Assembly: GCA_963828825.1 (NCBI GenBank)
Contig: CAWHGF010000004.1
Location: forward strand, 310,001 to 374,000
Direction: 5' to 3'
Origin: Bog-473 sp963828825
Lineage (GTDB): Bacteria; Actinomycetota; Acidimicrobiia; Acidimicrobiales; RAAP-2
DNA length: 64,000 nt
A model generated the notes under the pieces. The model was not told the DNA's origin and searched no databases. It saw only the letters and a program-made list of their open reading frames with translations. Shown here one piece after another: positions 51,438-60,615 of this stretch (the first letter of the stretch is position 1; each line of letters starts with the position of its first letter). The translations under genes and the position numbers were made by a program.

Positions 51438-52867
51438 GAGGCTCGGGGGTCGGTGTCGCTGTCGATGTCCGTGTCGGTGTCGATGTCCGTGTCTCCGTCG
51501 GTGTCACGCAGATGGGGATGGAGGTGCCGGTCGACGTCGTTGTCCGACCCCTCGGCGAACGCCGCGTTGGCGAGGAAACTCTTGAGCTCGTCCACAATGG
51601 CAGCCCGGGGCACGGTCCGCTGGTCCTCGCCGTTACGCAGGGGGCGCAGCACGACGGTTCCCTCGGCGACCTCCTGGTCACCGACGATCAGCGCGACCAG
51701 CGCACCCGAGCGGTCGGCCGACCTCATCTGGGACTTCATGGAGCGGCCGTCGAAGGCCCGGTCCGCCCGCAGACCGGCCCGGCGCAGCTCGGCCGTGAGC
51801 GCGACGGCCGTCTCCCCGCCCGCGATGTCGATGACGTAGGCGTGCAGCGGCCGCGCCGCCACCACGCCGGCGGTTGAGAACACCCCCTCGGCGTCGCAGG
51901 CGAGCAGCACCCGCTCGATACCTATGCCGAACCCGATCCCCGGGGTCGGGTCCCCGCCCAGGAGCTCGACCAGGCCGTCGTAGCGGCCACCGCCGCCGAC
52001 GCCGTTCTGCGCCGCGTCCAGCGCGACCGCGGCGAACTCGAACGTGGTGCGCGTGTAGTAGTCGAAGCCCCGCACGAGGCGGTGGTCGATGGTGTAGCCG
52101 ACCCCGAGCGAGTCCAGCCCGGCGCGCACGCGGGCGAAGTGGGCCGCGCACGGGTCGCACAGGTGGTCCAAGAAGTGCGGCGCGTCAGCGGTGGCGGCCC
52201 GGCACTCGGCCGACTTGCAGTCGAGCACCCGCAACGGGTTCTCGAGGTGCCGGGCCCGGTGCGCCGGGCACAGCTGGTCGGCCCGCTCGGCCAAGAACGC
52301 ACCCAGCAGCGCGACGTACCCCGGCCGGCAGACGTCGTCACCCATGGAGTGCAACTTCAAGGTCACCTGCCGCAGCCCGATGCCGGCGAAGAAGTCGTGC
52401 GCCAACGAGACCACCTCGACGTCGAGGTCGGCGTCGGCCGGGCCGAGCGCCTCGACCCCGAGCTGGTGGTGCTGGCGGTAGCGGCCGTGTTGGGGGTTCT
52501 CGTGCCGGAACGACGGCGCCACGTACCACGCCTTCCAAGGCGGCACCGGGTGGTGCTGCACGTAGGCCCGGGCGATGGGCGCGGTCCCCTCGGGCCGTAG
52601 TGCCAACATCTGGCCGTCGCGGTCCTCGAAGACGTACATCTCCTTCCCGACGACCTCGCTGCTTTCCCCGATGCCGCGCAGGAAGACGCCGGCGTGCTCG
52701 AGGATCGGCGTCACGGTCAGCCCGTAGCCGGCGCTCTCGACCAGCGCGGCGAACCGCGCGACCGTCACCTCCCAGCGGGCCGACTCGGGCCAGAGCACGT
52801 CGTGCATGCCCTTGGGGGTCCGAGCCGCGCCCGATCCGGATCCGGGCGCGGACGATCCCGGGCTCAC
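51434..52867 (-). CDS. hisS: Histidyl-tRNA synthetase with Asp/Thr-rich tail
   Basis: A 477-residue class II enzyme with PKGMHDVLWPESARWE, motif 2 (ALRPEGTAPIARAYV), the histidine-binding LVRGFDYYTRTTFEF and GGGRYDGL, and an anticodon domain. After about residue 440 it ends in a low-complexity tail of Asp, Thr and Ile (DTDGDTDIDTDTD) made by an irregular six-base repeat. Such a tail is not part of the usual fold. GTG start behind GAGGAG. Confidence 0.94.
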   Translation of the reverse strand: MSPGSSAPGSGSGAARTPKGMHDVLWPESARWEVTVARFAALVESAGYGLTVTPILEHAGVFLRGIGESSEVVGKEMYVFEDRDGQMLALRPEGTAPIARAYVQHHPVPPWKAWYVAPSFRHENPQHGRYRQHHQLGVEALGPADADLDVEVVSLAHDFFAGIGLRQVTLKLHSMGDDVCRPGYVALLGAFLAERADQLCPAHRARHLENPLRVLDCKSAECRAATADAPHFLDHLCDPCAAHFARVRAGLDSLGVGYTIDHRLVRGFDYYTRTTFEFAAVALDAAQNGVGGGGRYDGLVELLGGDPTPGIGFGIGIERVLLACDAEGVFSTAGVVAARPLHAYVIDIAGGETAVALTAELRRAGLRADRAFDGRSMKSQMRSADRSGALVALIVGDQEVAEGTVVLRPLRNGEDQRTVPRAAIVDELKSFLANAAFAEGSDNDVDRHLHPHLRDTDGDTDIDTDTDIDSDTDPRAS

Positions 52868-52891
52868 AGAAGGCTCCTCATGGGTCGGGGG

Positions 52892-55162
52892 TCAGACTTT
52901 CTTGCCAGGAAGCTGACGATACGCGTCGAAGACCCCATCGAGATGCTTCAACGCGCTGATCAGTGAATGCAGGTGGGTCGGGTCGGCCAGCTCGACGTCG
53001 AAGGCCATCCGGCTGACCCGGTCCGGCGTCGTGGCGGTACGGGCGGCGACGATGTTGAGGTGGTGCTCGGAGACGACCCGCGACACGTCGGCCAGCAGGC
53101 GTGCCCGGTCGAAGGCCTGTACCTCGATGGTCGCCACGAACACGCCGTCGTTGCCCCGGTCCCACTCGACTTCCATGAGGCGTTCCCGGGAACGGTCGGC
53201 CAGCGCCGTCGCATTGGCGCAGTCGGCCCGGTGCACCGAGACGCCGCGGCCCTGGGTGACGAAACCCACGATCTGGTCGCCCGGCACCGGCGTGCAGCAC
53301 CGGGCCAGGTGGATCATCACGTCGTCGAGGCCCTCGACGTAGACGCCCGTGCCGGTGCGGCGCCCCTGCCGCGGGCGAGTGCTCGGCAAGGCGATCGTCG
53401 GCAGCTGCTCGTCGGCCTCGCCGCCGCCCCGCAGGACCTTGGTGAGGCGCTGCACGATGGACTGGGCCGAGACCTGGTTCTCGCCGATGGAGGCGTAGAG
53501 CGCATCGAGGTCGGCCAGGTTCATGGCGTCGGCCACCTGCTGCAGGGCGCTCGAGCCGAGCAGCTTGTGCAGCGGCAGGCCGTCCCGGCGCAGGGCGCGG
53601 GCCAGGTCCTCGCGGCCGTTCTCGATGGCGTCCTCCCGACGCTCCCGGGAGAACCACTGGCGGATCTTGTTGCGGGCCCGGGTGGAGGCGACGATCTGGA
53701 GCCAGTCCCGCGACGGCCCGGCGGTCGGTGACTTCGAGGTGAAGATCTCGACGGTGTCGGCGCTGGTGAGCTGCGTCTCGAGCGGCACCAGCCGGCCGTT
53801 GACCCGCGCCCCGATGCAGCGGTGGCCAACCTCGGTGTGGATGGCATAGGCGAAGTCGACCGGCGTGGAGCGCGCCGGCAGCGCGATCACCTTGCCCTTC
53901 GGCGTGAAGACGTAGACCTCGTCCTGTTCGAGGTCGAGTTTGAGCGCCTCGAGGAACTCGATCGGGTCGTCGGTCTGCCGGTCCACGTCGGCGATGCGCT
54001 GGAGCCACGCCATCTCCGAGGAGTGGTCCTCCTTGGCCTTGTAGCCCCAGTGGGCGGCGATGCCGTACTCGGCGCGGTGGTGCATCTCCGAGGTCCGGAT
54101 CTGCACCTCGACCGGGTTGCCCTCGAGCCCGATCACCGTCGTGTGCAGCGACTGGTACATGTTGAACTTGGGCGTGTTGATGTAGTCCTTGAAGCGCCCG
54201 TGCACGGGGGCCCAGATGGCGTGGATGGCGCCAAGCGCGGCCCAGCAGTCCTTCTCGGACTCGACGACGACCCGGATGGCGACGAGGTCGTTGATGTCGT
54301 CGAACTCCTTGCCCCGCACGACCATCTTCTCGTAGATAGACCACAGGTGCTTCGGGCGGCCGGTCACGTCCGCGGCCACGCCCATATCGTTCAGCCGCTG
54401 GCGCACGTGGACGAGCACCCGCTCCAGGTACTCCTCGCGCTGTGGCGCCCGGGCCGCCACCATCTGCTCGATCTCGGCGTAGCGCTTCGGGTGCAACGTG
54501 GCGAAGGCGAGATCCTCCAACTGCCAGCGGACCTGCTGGACCCCGAGCCGGTGCGCCAGGGGTGCGTAGACGTCGAAGGTCTCCTGGGCCGTACGCCGCT
54601 GCTTCCACTCGGGCATGACGGCGAGCGTGCGCATGTTGTGCAACCGGTCGGCGAGCTTGATCAGCAGGACGCGCCAGTCGTCGGCCATGGCGACGAGCAT
54701 CTTGCGGATGGTGGCCGCCTGCTGCGCCTCCTTTGAGTTGAACTGGAGCCGGTCCAGTTTGGTCACGCCGTCGACGACGCGGGCCACCCCCTCGCCGAAG
54801 GTCTCCTCAATGGACTCGAGCGTCAGCCCGGTGTCCTCCACCGCATCGTGCAGGAGGGCGGCGGCGACGGTCTGCTCGTCCAGTCCGAGCTCGGCCACGA
54901 TGGTCGCCACGGCCACCGGGTGGGTGATGTACGGCTCCCCCGACCGGCGGAACTGCCCCTCGTGCGCCCGGGCGGCGGTCCGGCCCGCCTCGACGATCAT
55001 GGAGGTGTCGTCCTCGGGGCGGTGACGGGCGAATTCGGCCAGGAGCGGGGCCAACAGGTCGCGCAGCACCGGCTCGTGTGCCTGCTCGAGCTCGAGGTCT
55101 CGAGCCTTCCTCTCGGTGTCTGGGTCTGTGGCGGGTGGAGTCACCCGCGTCAGGGCCACCAT
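52892..55162 (-). CDS. relA: Bifunctional (p)ppGpp synthetase/hydrolase (Rel)
   Basis: Makes and breaks the stringent-response alarmone. The 756-residue protein has a hydrolase domain with intact His81 and the HD pair His105-Asp106 (LLHDAVEDTG), synthetase domain (GRFKDYINTPK then NMYQSLHTTV), TGS domain (DEVYVFTPKGKVIALP), a zinc-finger-like CCTPVPGD and an ACT domain at the end. With both domains intact it is likely the single long Rel of an actinobacterium. It has its own leaderless-type promoter. Confidence 0.96.
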   Translation of the reverse strand: MVALTRVTPPATDPDTERKARDLELEQAHEPVLRDLLAPLLAEFARHRPEDDTSMIVEAGRTAARAHEGQFRRSGEPYITHPVAVATIVAELGLDEQTVAAALLHDAVEDTGLTLESIEETFGEGVARVVDGVTKLDRLQFNSKEAQQAATIRKMLVAMADDWRVLLIKLADRLHNMRTLAVMPEWKQRRTAQETFDVYAPLAHRLGVQQVRWQLEDLAFATLHPKRYAEIEQMVAARAPQREEYLERVLVHVRQRLNDMGVAADVTGRPKHLWSIYEKMVVRGKEFDDINDLVAIRVVVESEKDCWAALGAIHAIWAPVHGRFKDYINTPKFNMYQSLHTTVIGLEGNPVEVQIRTSEMHHRAEYGIAAHWGYKAKEDHSSEMAWLQRIADVDRQTDDPIEFLEALKLDLEQDEVYVFTPKGKVIALPARSTPVDFAYAIHTEVGHRCIGARVNGRLVPLETQLTSADTVEIFTSKSPTAGPSRDWLQIVASTRARNKIRQWFSRERREDAIENGREDLARALRRDGLPLHKLLGSSALQQVADAMNLADLDALYASIGENQVSAQSIVQRLTKVLRGGGEADEQLPTIALPSTRPRQGRRTGTGVYVEGLDDVMIHLARCCTPVPGDQIVGFVTQGRGVSVHRADCANATALADRSRERLMEVEWDRGNDGVFVATIEVQAFDRARLLADVSRVVSEHHLNIVAARTATTPDRVSRMAFDVELADPTHLHSLISALKHLDGVFDAYRQLPGKKV

Positions 55163-55168
55163 CCATAC

Positions 55169-55174
55169 AGGCTA
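55169..55174 (-). promoter_or_regulatory. Leaderless-type -10 box of relA
   Basis: TAGCCT on the minus strand, 6 nt before the relA ATG. Confidence 0.5.
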
Positions 55175-55189
55175 CCCGCCTGGGGAAAT

Positions 55190-55208
55190 GCGGGAACGCG
55201 TTTCCCGC
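55190..55208 (-). terminator. Possible terminator between secF and relA
   Basis: GCGGGAA and TTCCCGC pair (7 bp, 5-nt loop) and on the minus strand are followed by ATTTCC. It lies after the secF stop and before the relA -10 box, the right place to separate the two transcripts. The T run is short. Confidence 0.4.
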
Positions 55209-55215
55209 TGCGTAT

Positions 55216-55243
55216 GCAGCGGGCAGCGGGCAGCGGGCATCGG
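55216..55243. repeat. Four tandem 7-mers (GCAGCGG)
   Basis: Three copies of GCAGCGG and one GCATCGG in the secF-relA gap. A short simple repeat with no visible function. Confidence 0.7.
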
Positions 55244-55305
55244 GCATGTCGACGGCCCGGCGCAACCGGCGCCCAGCCGGTCCGGCCCGGCTGAGCCCAA
55301 TCAGC

Positions 55306-56877
55306 TCAACGCTTGCGCTTGCCCTTGCTCTTACGGGGCCGGGGCCCGGGCCCCGGGGCCTGTCGCCCGGGGGCCGCCGTCGGGGACGCCGACCCGGAGG
55401 ATGCGCCCGCCGGGCGGTCCATCACCGCGGTCCCGCTGGCGCTGGTGCCGCTGGCGCCCGAGCCGGGCCGGATCGGCCCGCTGCGCTTGGTGCCGGACCG
55501 CTGCGCCGCGGCCCCCGCGGCCCGGTTCACCTGGCCCGAGGCGGCCACGCTCATGGCCGTGCTCATGGTGGCGGCATCGACGGCGGAGTACCACCCGTGG
55601 GTGTCACCCCGTTTGGCCAGGCGGTCGGCGATCTGCACCCAGCGGTCCTCGCGCTCCTTCATCATGCAGAGCACCGGCGAGGCGATGAAGATCGACGAGT
55701 AGGCCCCCGAGAGCAAGCCGACGAACAGGGCGAGGCCGTAGGACTGCAAGGTCGTGGCGCCGAGGAGCTGCGCACCGATCAGCAGAACCGCCAGCACCGG
55801 GAGGATGGCCACCATGGACGTGTTGATCGACCGGGCCAGGGTCTGGTTCATGGACAGGTTGATGAGCTGCGGGTAGGTCAACCGACCACTGCTGCCGATG
55901 CCCTTGGTGTTGTCGCGGACGCGGTCGAACACCACGACGGTGTCGTAGAGCGAATAGCCGAGGATGGTCAGGATGGCGACCACGGTGTCCGGCGTGACCT
56001 GGAAGTTGAAGATCGAGTAGATGCCGATGGCCACCAGCACGTCGTGGATCATGGCGATGAACGCCGCCAGCGCCATCTTGGGTTCGAAGCGGATGCTGAT
56101 GTAGATCGCCACCACGACGAAGAAGATGATGAGCGCCTCGATCGCCTTGTTGGTGATGGAGGAGCCCCACGTGGGCCCGACCGTGGTGATGCTGATCTTG
56201 TCGGCCGGCGTCTGGGGCACCGCGCTCGCCGGCGATGTCGTGGTGGTGGACCCCGCCGCCGCCGCTCCGGCCTTGGCCGTCGTCGTGGTCGTGGCTTCGG
56301 CGGTCGTCGAGGTGGTCGTCGGCGACGTCGTGGGGGCGTGCGTCGCGGTCACGGCCAGCAGCGCCTTCTGGACGTTCTGGTCGACCGTGTCCTGCTGGCT
56401 GGTCGACAGGTTGTTCAGGTCCGACTGCACGTTGAGCGTCTGCTTGCTCCCGCTGCCGAGCAGCTCCACGGTGGGATCGATCAACCCGGTGCCCTTCAGG
56501 GCATCGGTCGCCTGGGTCTGGCTGATCCCCGGCGCCGCGATGGTCCACTCGGTGCCCCCCTTGAACTCGATACCCAGGTTCAGCCCGCCCCGCAGCACGA
56601 TCGAGACGATCCCGAGCACGATGATGAGCGTCGAGATGCTGAACCAGATCCTGCGCCGGCCCACGAAGTCGAACCGTGTCTCGCCCCGGTAGAGCCGGGC
56701 GATCGGGCCGTGACCCCGCCGCGGCCGGGCCAGGAGGGCGCGGGCGGCGTCATCGAGGCTGACGAGCTCCTCTTCGTCGAGGCTGTCCGTGTCGACACTC
56801 TCCTCGAGCTGCTCGACATCGTCCTCGGGGACCTCGTCGAGCGAGCTGCCCTCGTCGGGTCGGTCGCGGTCGCTCAC
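55306..56877 (-). CDS. secF: Protein translocase subunit SecF with Thr-rich insert and long basic tail
   Basis: With SecD it uses the proton gradient to help release exported proteins. The 523-residue protein has an acidic cytoplasmic start (residues 1-55), TM1, the D5-like motif LGIEFKGGTEW, then the periplasmic domain, and the C-terminal helices (LTILGYSLYDTVVVFDRVRDN, SGAYSSIFIASPVL). In the periplasmic domain sits a stretch of about 45 residues made mostly of Thr, Ser and Ala. The C-terminal tail of about 100 residues is Ala/Gly/Ser-rich and ends in Lys/Arg (PRKSKGKRKR). GTG start overlaps the secD stop. Confidence 0.92.
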   Translation of the reverse strand: MSDRDRPDEGSSLDEVPEDDVEQLEESVDTDSLDEEELVSLDDAARALLARPRRGHGPIARLYRGETRFDFVGRRRIWFSISTLIIVLGIVSIVLRGGLNLGIEFKGGTEWTIAAPGISQTQATDALKGTGLIDPTVELLGSGSKQTLNVQSDLNNLSTSQQDTVDQNVQKALLAVTATHAPTTSPTTTSTTAEATTTTTAKAGAAAAGSTTTTSPASAVPQTPADKISITTVGPTWGSSITNKAIEALIIFFVVVAIYISIRFEPKMALAAFIAMIHDVLVAIGIYSIFNFQVTPDTVVAILTILGYSLYDTVVVFDRVRDNTKGIGSSGRLTYPQLINLSMNQTLARSINTSMVAILPVLAVLLIGAQLLGATTLQSYGLALFVGLLSGAYSSIFIASPVLCMMKEREDRWVQIADRLAKRGDTHGWYSAVDAATMSTAMSVAASGQVNRAAGAAAQRSGTKRSGPIRPGSGASGTSASGTAVMDRPAGASSGSASPTAAPGRQAPGPGPRPRKSKGKRKR

Positions 56878-58500
56878 GAGCCGCCACCCCCCGCCGGGGC
56901 ACCCACCGGCACGGCCTGCTTCTGCGGGCCGGCGCCGAGGCCGGTGGCGATGCTGAAGGCACCCGAGCCCTGCAGCCGTTGGCTCTGGCCCAGCAGGATG
57001 ACGAGCGGGCGCGTGTAGAACCACGTGACGGCCATGTCCATGATGGTGGAGAGCCCGAGGAAGAAGGCGAAGCCCTTCACGTTGCCGACCGCGACGAGAT
57101 ACAGGACGATCGCCGCCAGCAGCGAAACGAAGTCAGCGGCCCACACCGTCCGCCACACGCTCTTGAAGCCGCGGTCCACCGACGTGCGCACCGACCGGCC
57201 CGATCTGGTCTCGTCCTTCAGGCGTTCGAAATAGACGATGTACGAGTCGACGGTGATACCGATCGACACGATCAGGCCGGTGATGCCCGCGAGGTCGAAG
57301 CTGGGCGCCACCGATGTGTGCCCCAGCGCCGAGATGATGGCCCACAGCATCATGGCGGTCAGCAGCAGACCGGAGATCACCACCAGCCCGAGGCCGCGGT
57401 AGTAGAAGAGGACGTAGAGCAGCACGAGGATCAGCCCGGCGATGCCCGCACCGAGTCCCGCCACCAGTGCGGAGTGCCCCAGGGTGGCCGAGACCGTCTC
57501 CGACGTCGCCGCCTTCAACACCACCGGCAGGGCCCCGAAGTTCATCGCCTGGGCCAGATTCTGCGCGTCCGCCTGCGTCAGGTTCCCCGAGATCTCGCCC
57601 TTGCCGTCGAACGACGAGAACTGGGACTGGGTCGGCTGGATGATGGGCGCCGAGTACACCTCCCCGTCGAGCTCGATCCCCAGCAACATGTGGAAGTTCT
57701 CCGAGGCGACCTTGTCCCACAGCGTGGAGCCGGCCTGGCCGGCCAGCGAGTAGTCGACCACCCAGCCCCCGGTCTGGTTCTGCGTGGCCTGGGCACTGGC
57801 GATGGAACGACCCGTCATCTGGGAAGGCCCGAGGACACAGCGCAGCTCGGCGGAGCCGTCGCAGGCGCCGTTGACCCCGGGCAGCAGGACGGTGCTGTTG
57901 GCGTAGTTGGGCTTGTCGACGCTGGTCGATGGGTAGGCCTCGTACTGGCTGTCCGGGGCCACGTTGTTCGAGCTGTAGCCCTGGGGTGAGCTGTTGGGCG
58001 TGACGGCGAGGTTGGCCACGGTCAACTGGGACGACGACGTACAGGCGGGGATCGTCCCGATGCCTCGGGGCAACACCTTGGCCTTCGAGCCCTTCGGGGT
58101 GGCCTCGGGGTACGCCCAGCACTCGACGGGCCGGAAGTACATGCGCGCCGTCTGACCGATCTCGTTGAGCACCTGCTGCGCGTTCGTGACGCCCGGGATC
58201 GAGACCGAGATCTGGTTCTTGCCCGTCGTCTGCACCTGCCGCGCCGGACACGCCGAGCCCGTTGACGCGGAGATTCAAGATGTTGACGGTCTCGTTCAGG
58301 TCCGCCTGGGACACGTGCTGCCCTTCGGCGGTGTAGACCACCGACACGCCGCCGGCGAGGTCCAGACCCAGGCGGGGCGACCACTTGGCGCCGAAGACCG
58401 CCGCAAACGAGCCGATGGCGATCGCCACCACGACGATGACGCTGATCCACAGGTTGCGTCGTAGCCGTCGCTGGGCCCGTCCCCCCGACTTGGGGCTCAC
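56874..58500 (-). CDS. secD: Protein translocase subunit SecD, frame broken by one extra base
   Basis: Partner of SecF. The start (LWISVIVVVAIAIGSFAAVFGAKW) and GLDLAGGVSVVYTAEG, then LNLRVNGLGVSGA, are in one frame; the rest (VQTTGKNQISVSIPGV to the end, with LAGITGLIVSIGITVDSYIVYFERLKDE) in another. Dropping the base near 58238 restores GAEVQTTGKNQ. Intact length is 541 residues, normal for an actinobacterial SecD. The start GTG overlaps the yajC stop (GTGA) and the stop overlaps secF, so yajC-secD-secF is one translation-coupled unit. Confidence 0.88.
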
Positions 58501-59036
58501 GCCTCTTCGGCCTCCCCACCGAGGTCGCCGCTGCTGGCGGCACCGTCCCCACCTACGTCGTCGATGTCATCGTCATGTCCGTCGCTCGTGGCCTTGCTGG
58601 TTGCGGTCCCGGTCCCGTTGTTGGCGCCGTTCGCCCGCGGCTTGACGTCCTGCACGGGCTCGTCATCGACCCGCACGTCCTCGATCGGCTCGATCTTCTT
58701 GGCGATGGCCTGACGGACGAAGACGATCCGGGTGGGCTGGGGCCCGTCGAGGTTGCCGTCGTCGCCCAGGGCGCCCGTCAAGAGCGTGTAACGGTCGCCG
58801 TGGACCTCGAGGACGGTGCCGATGACGCCGCCGACGGTCTGCACCTCATCGCCGACGTCGAACCCCGACCCCTGGGACTGCCGGGCAGCCTGGGCCTTTC
58901 TCTGCTGGGGCCGGATGAAGAAGAAGTAGCCCAACAACCCGATCGCCACCAGGGGCAAGAGGGTCAGCAAGCTGGAACTGGAACTGGACTTCGTTGCGGC
59001 GAGCACGAGGTGCGCCACCGCCGAGGTTGGTGTCAT
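58497..59036 (-). CDS. yajC: Preprotein translocase subunit YajC
   Basis: Small membrane partner of SecDF. The 179-residue protein has one helix (about 22-42, LLTLLPLVAIGLLGYFFFIRPQQRKAQ) followed by the YajC core with VGDEVQTVGGVIGTVLEVHGD. A long acidic Asp/Gly-rich tail extends it well past the usual 100 or so residues. ATG 59036 is preferred to ATG 59042 because AAGGA stands 5-6 nt before it and directly abuts the other. Confidence 0.92.
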   Translation of the reverse strand: MTPTSAVAHLVLAATKSSSSSSLLTLLPLVAIGLLGYFFFIRPQQRKAQAARQSQGSGFDVGDEVQTVGGVIGTVLEVHGDRYTLLTGALGDDGNLDGPQPTRIVFVRQAIAKKIEPIEDVRVDDEPVQDVKPRANGANNGTGTATSKATSDGHDDDIDDVGGDGAASSGDLGGEAEEA

Positions 59037-59501
59037 GGACATCCTTGGACCGGAATCGGGTGCGACGCGCCACCCTAGTGCCTTGGTTCCCCGTCTCTTG
59101 GGCACTGGAAGGCCGCGTCGCGCCCGGAGGGGCGCATCGGCGCGCCGGCGCGGTGGCGTGCCGGTGCGCGCTGACGGGCCCTTCCCGGTGCCGGTCTGCG
59201 GTGCGTCGGGCCTGGGTCGTGGGGCCGCTACGCCGGCATCGCCCTGTCTTCTGGCGGGGTCACTGGTGCCGAACGCCGGTGGGGCTCGTCGGACGGCGTC
59301 GCTCCTCGGCGGCCACGAAACGCGCCCCGTGGCAGGGAGGTGTGTCGCCTCGCACATTCGCCTCCCGGCGGGAATAACGGCTCGTGTGCAGGCGTCTGGC
59401 GAGGGCCGCGCCCGGGCAACCCGACTGCAACCCTTTGTCGCCTCGGTTGCGACACCCCTTGTGCAAGGTACCCAACATCAGTACAGCAGCCTGACGGTGC
59501 A

Positions 59502-59662
59502 GGTCGTTCGGAGGGGGCGACCAGGTGAGAGTCCGAAGAGGGGAACGGGCTCTTGCGAGGGGGGACACCGAGGGGGGACACGGAGTAGCGAATAGGTGCG
59601 CCGGCCTTCGAGGCCGTCGGACGGAGGTTTCCGAGGGGACCGACGACCTGGGCCGGCGCACC
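59502..59662. ncRNA. Candidate structured RNA/regulatory element with five GAGGGG (CCCCTC) motifs
   Basis: In the 59043-59916 gap, which holds no convincing gene, three hairpins stand in a row: GGTCG/CGACC (59502-59506/59518-59522), AGAGTCCG/CGGGCTCT (59528-59535/59546-59553, one G-U pair) and a perfect 12-bp GGTGCGCCGGCC/GGCCGGCGCACC (59595-59606/59651-59662) with an inner CGTCGG/CCGACG. GAGGGG occurs at 59512, 59538, 59557, 59570 and 59633, partly in the loops. On the minus strand the loops are C-rich, like the 6C small RNAs of actinobacteria. Strand and identity are unproven. The rest of the gap holds nothing I can name. Confidence 0.4.
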
Positions 59663-59901
59663 TTTCGCTCCCGTGAGGCCTGTCGAAATCCGATGCGATC
59701 CACCCCTTGTGCCCCCGCGAACTACCGAGCGGCAGGCAACCCCCATCGCCGCCCCGGCGGCTTCGTCCGGCCACCCGATGGCGGCTGTGGGCAGCCCGGA
59801 GCCTGCGTTTTGACCATCTGAGACCTAAACCTGCGGTTGAGCAGGTAGTTTCCATTGGCGCCGGGGTGTGACTTATTCACTCAGATTGGCCATTTGCCCA
59901 G

Positions 59902-59907
59902 TACAGT
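59902..59907 (+). promoter_or_regulatory. Putative -10 box of the second two-component operon
   Basis: TACAGT, 9 nt before the ATG at 59917, giving a very short or no leader. Confidence 0.4.
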
Positions 59908-59916
59908 TGCAGCCTG

Positions 59917-60611
<695 letters not shown>

Positions 60612-60615
<4 letters not shown>

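Noticed and set aside
59502..59662. Firm assignment as 6C RNA, RNase P RNA, tmRNA or SRP RNA
   Set aside because: None of the conserved core sequences of RNase P RNA, tmRNA or SRP RNA was found, and the 6C likeness rests only on C-rich loops.
59043..59916. Open frames in the gap before the second regulator (for example 59035-59595 plus, 59228-59746 minus)
   Set aside because: Arg/Gly/Pro-rich composition, no motif, no ribosome site and overlap with the hairpin array; better seen as non-coding.
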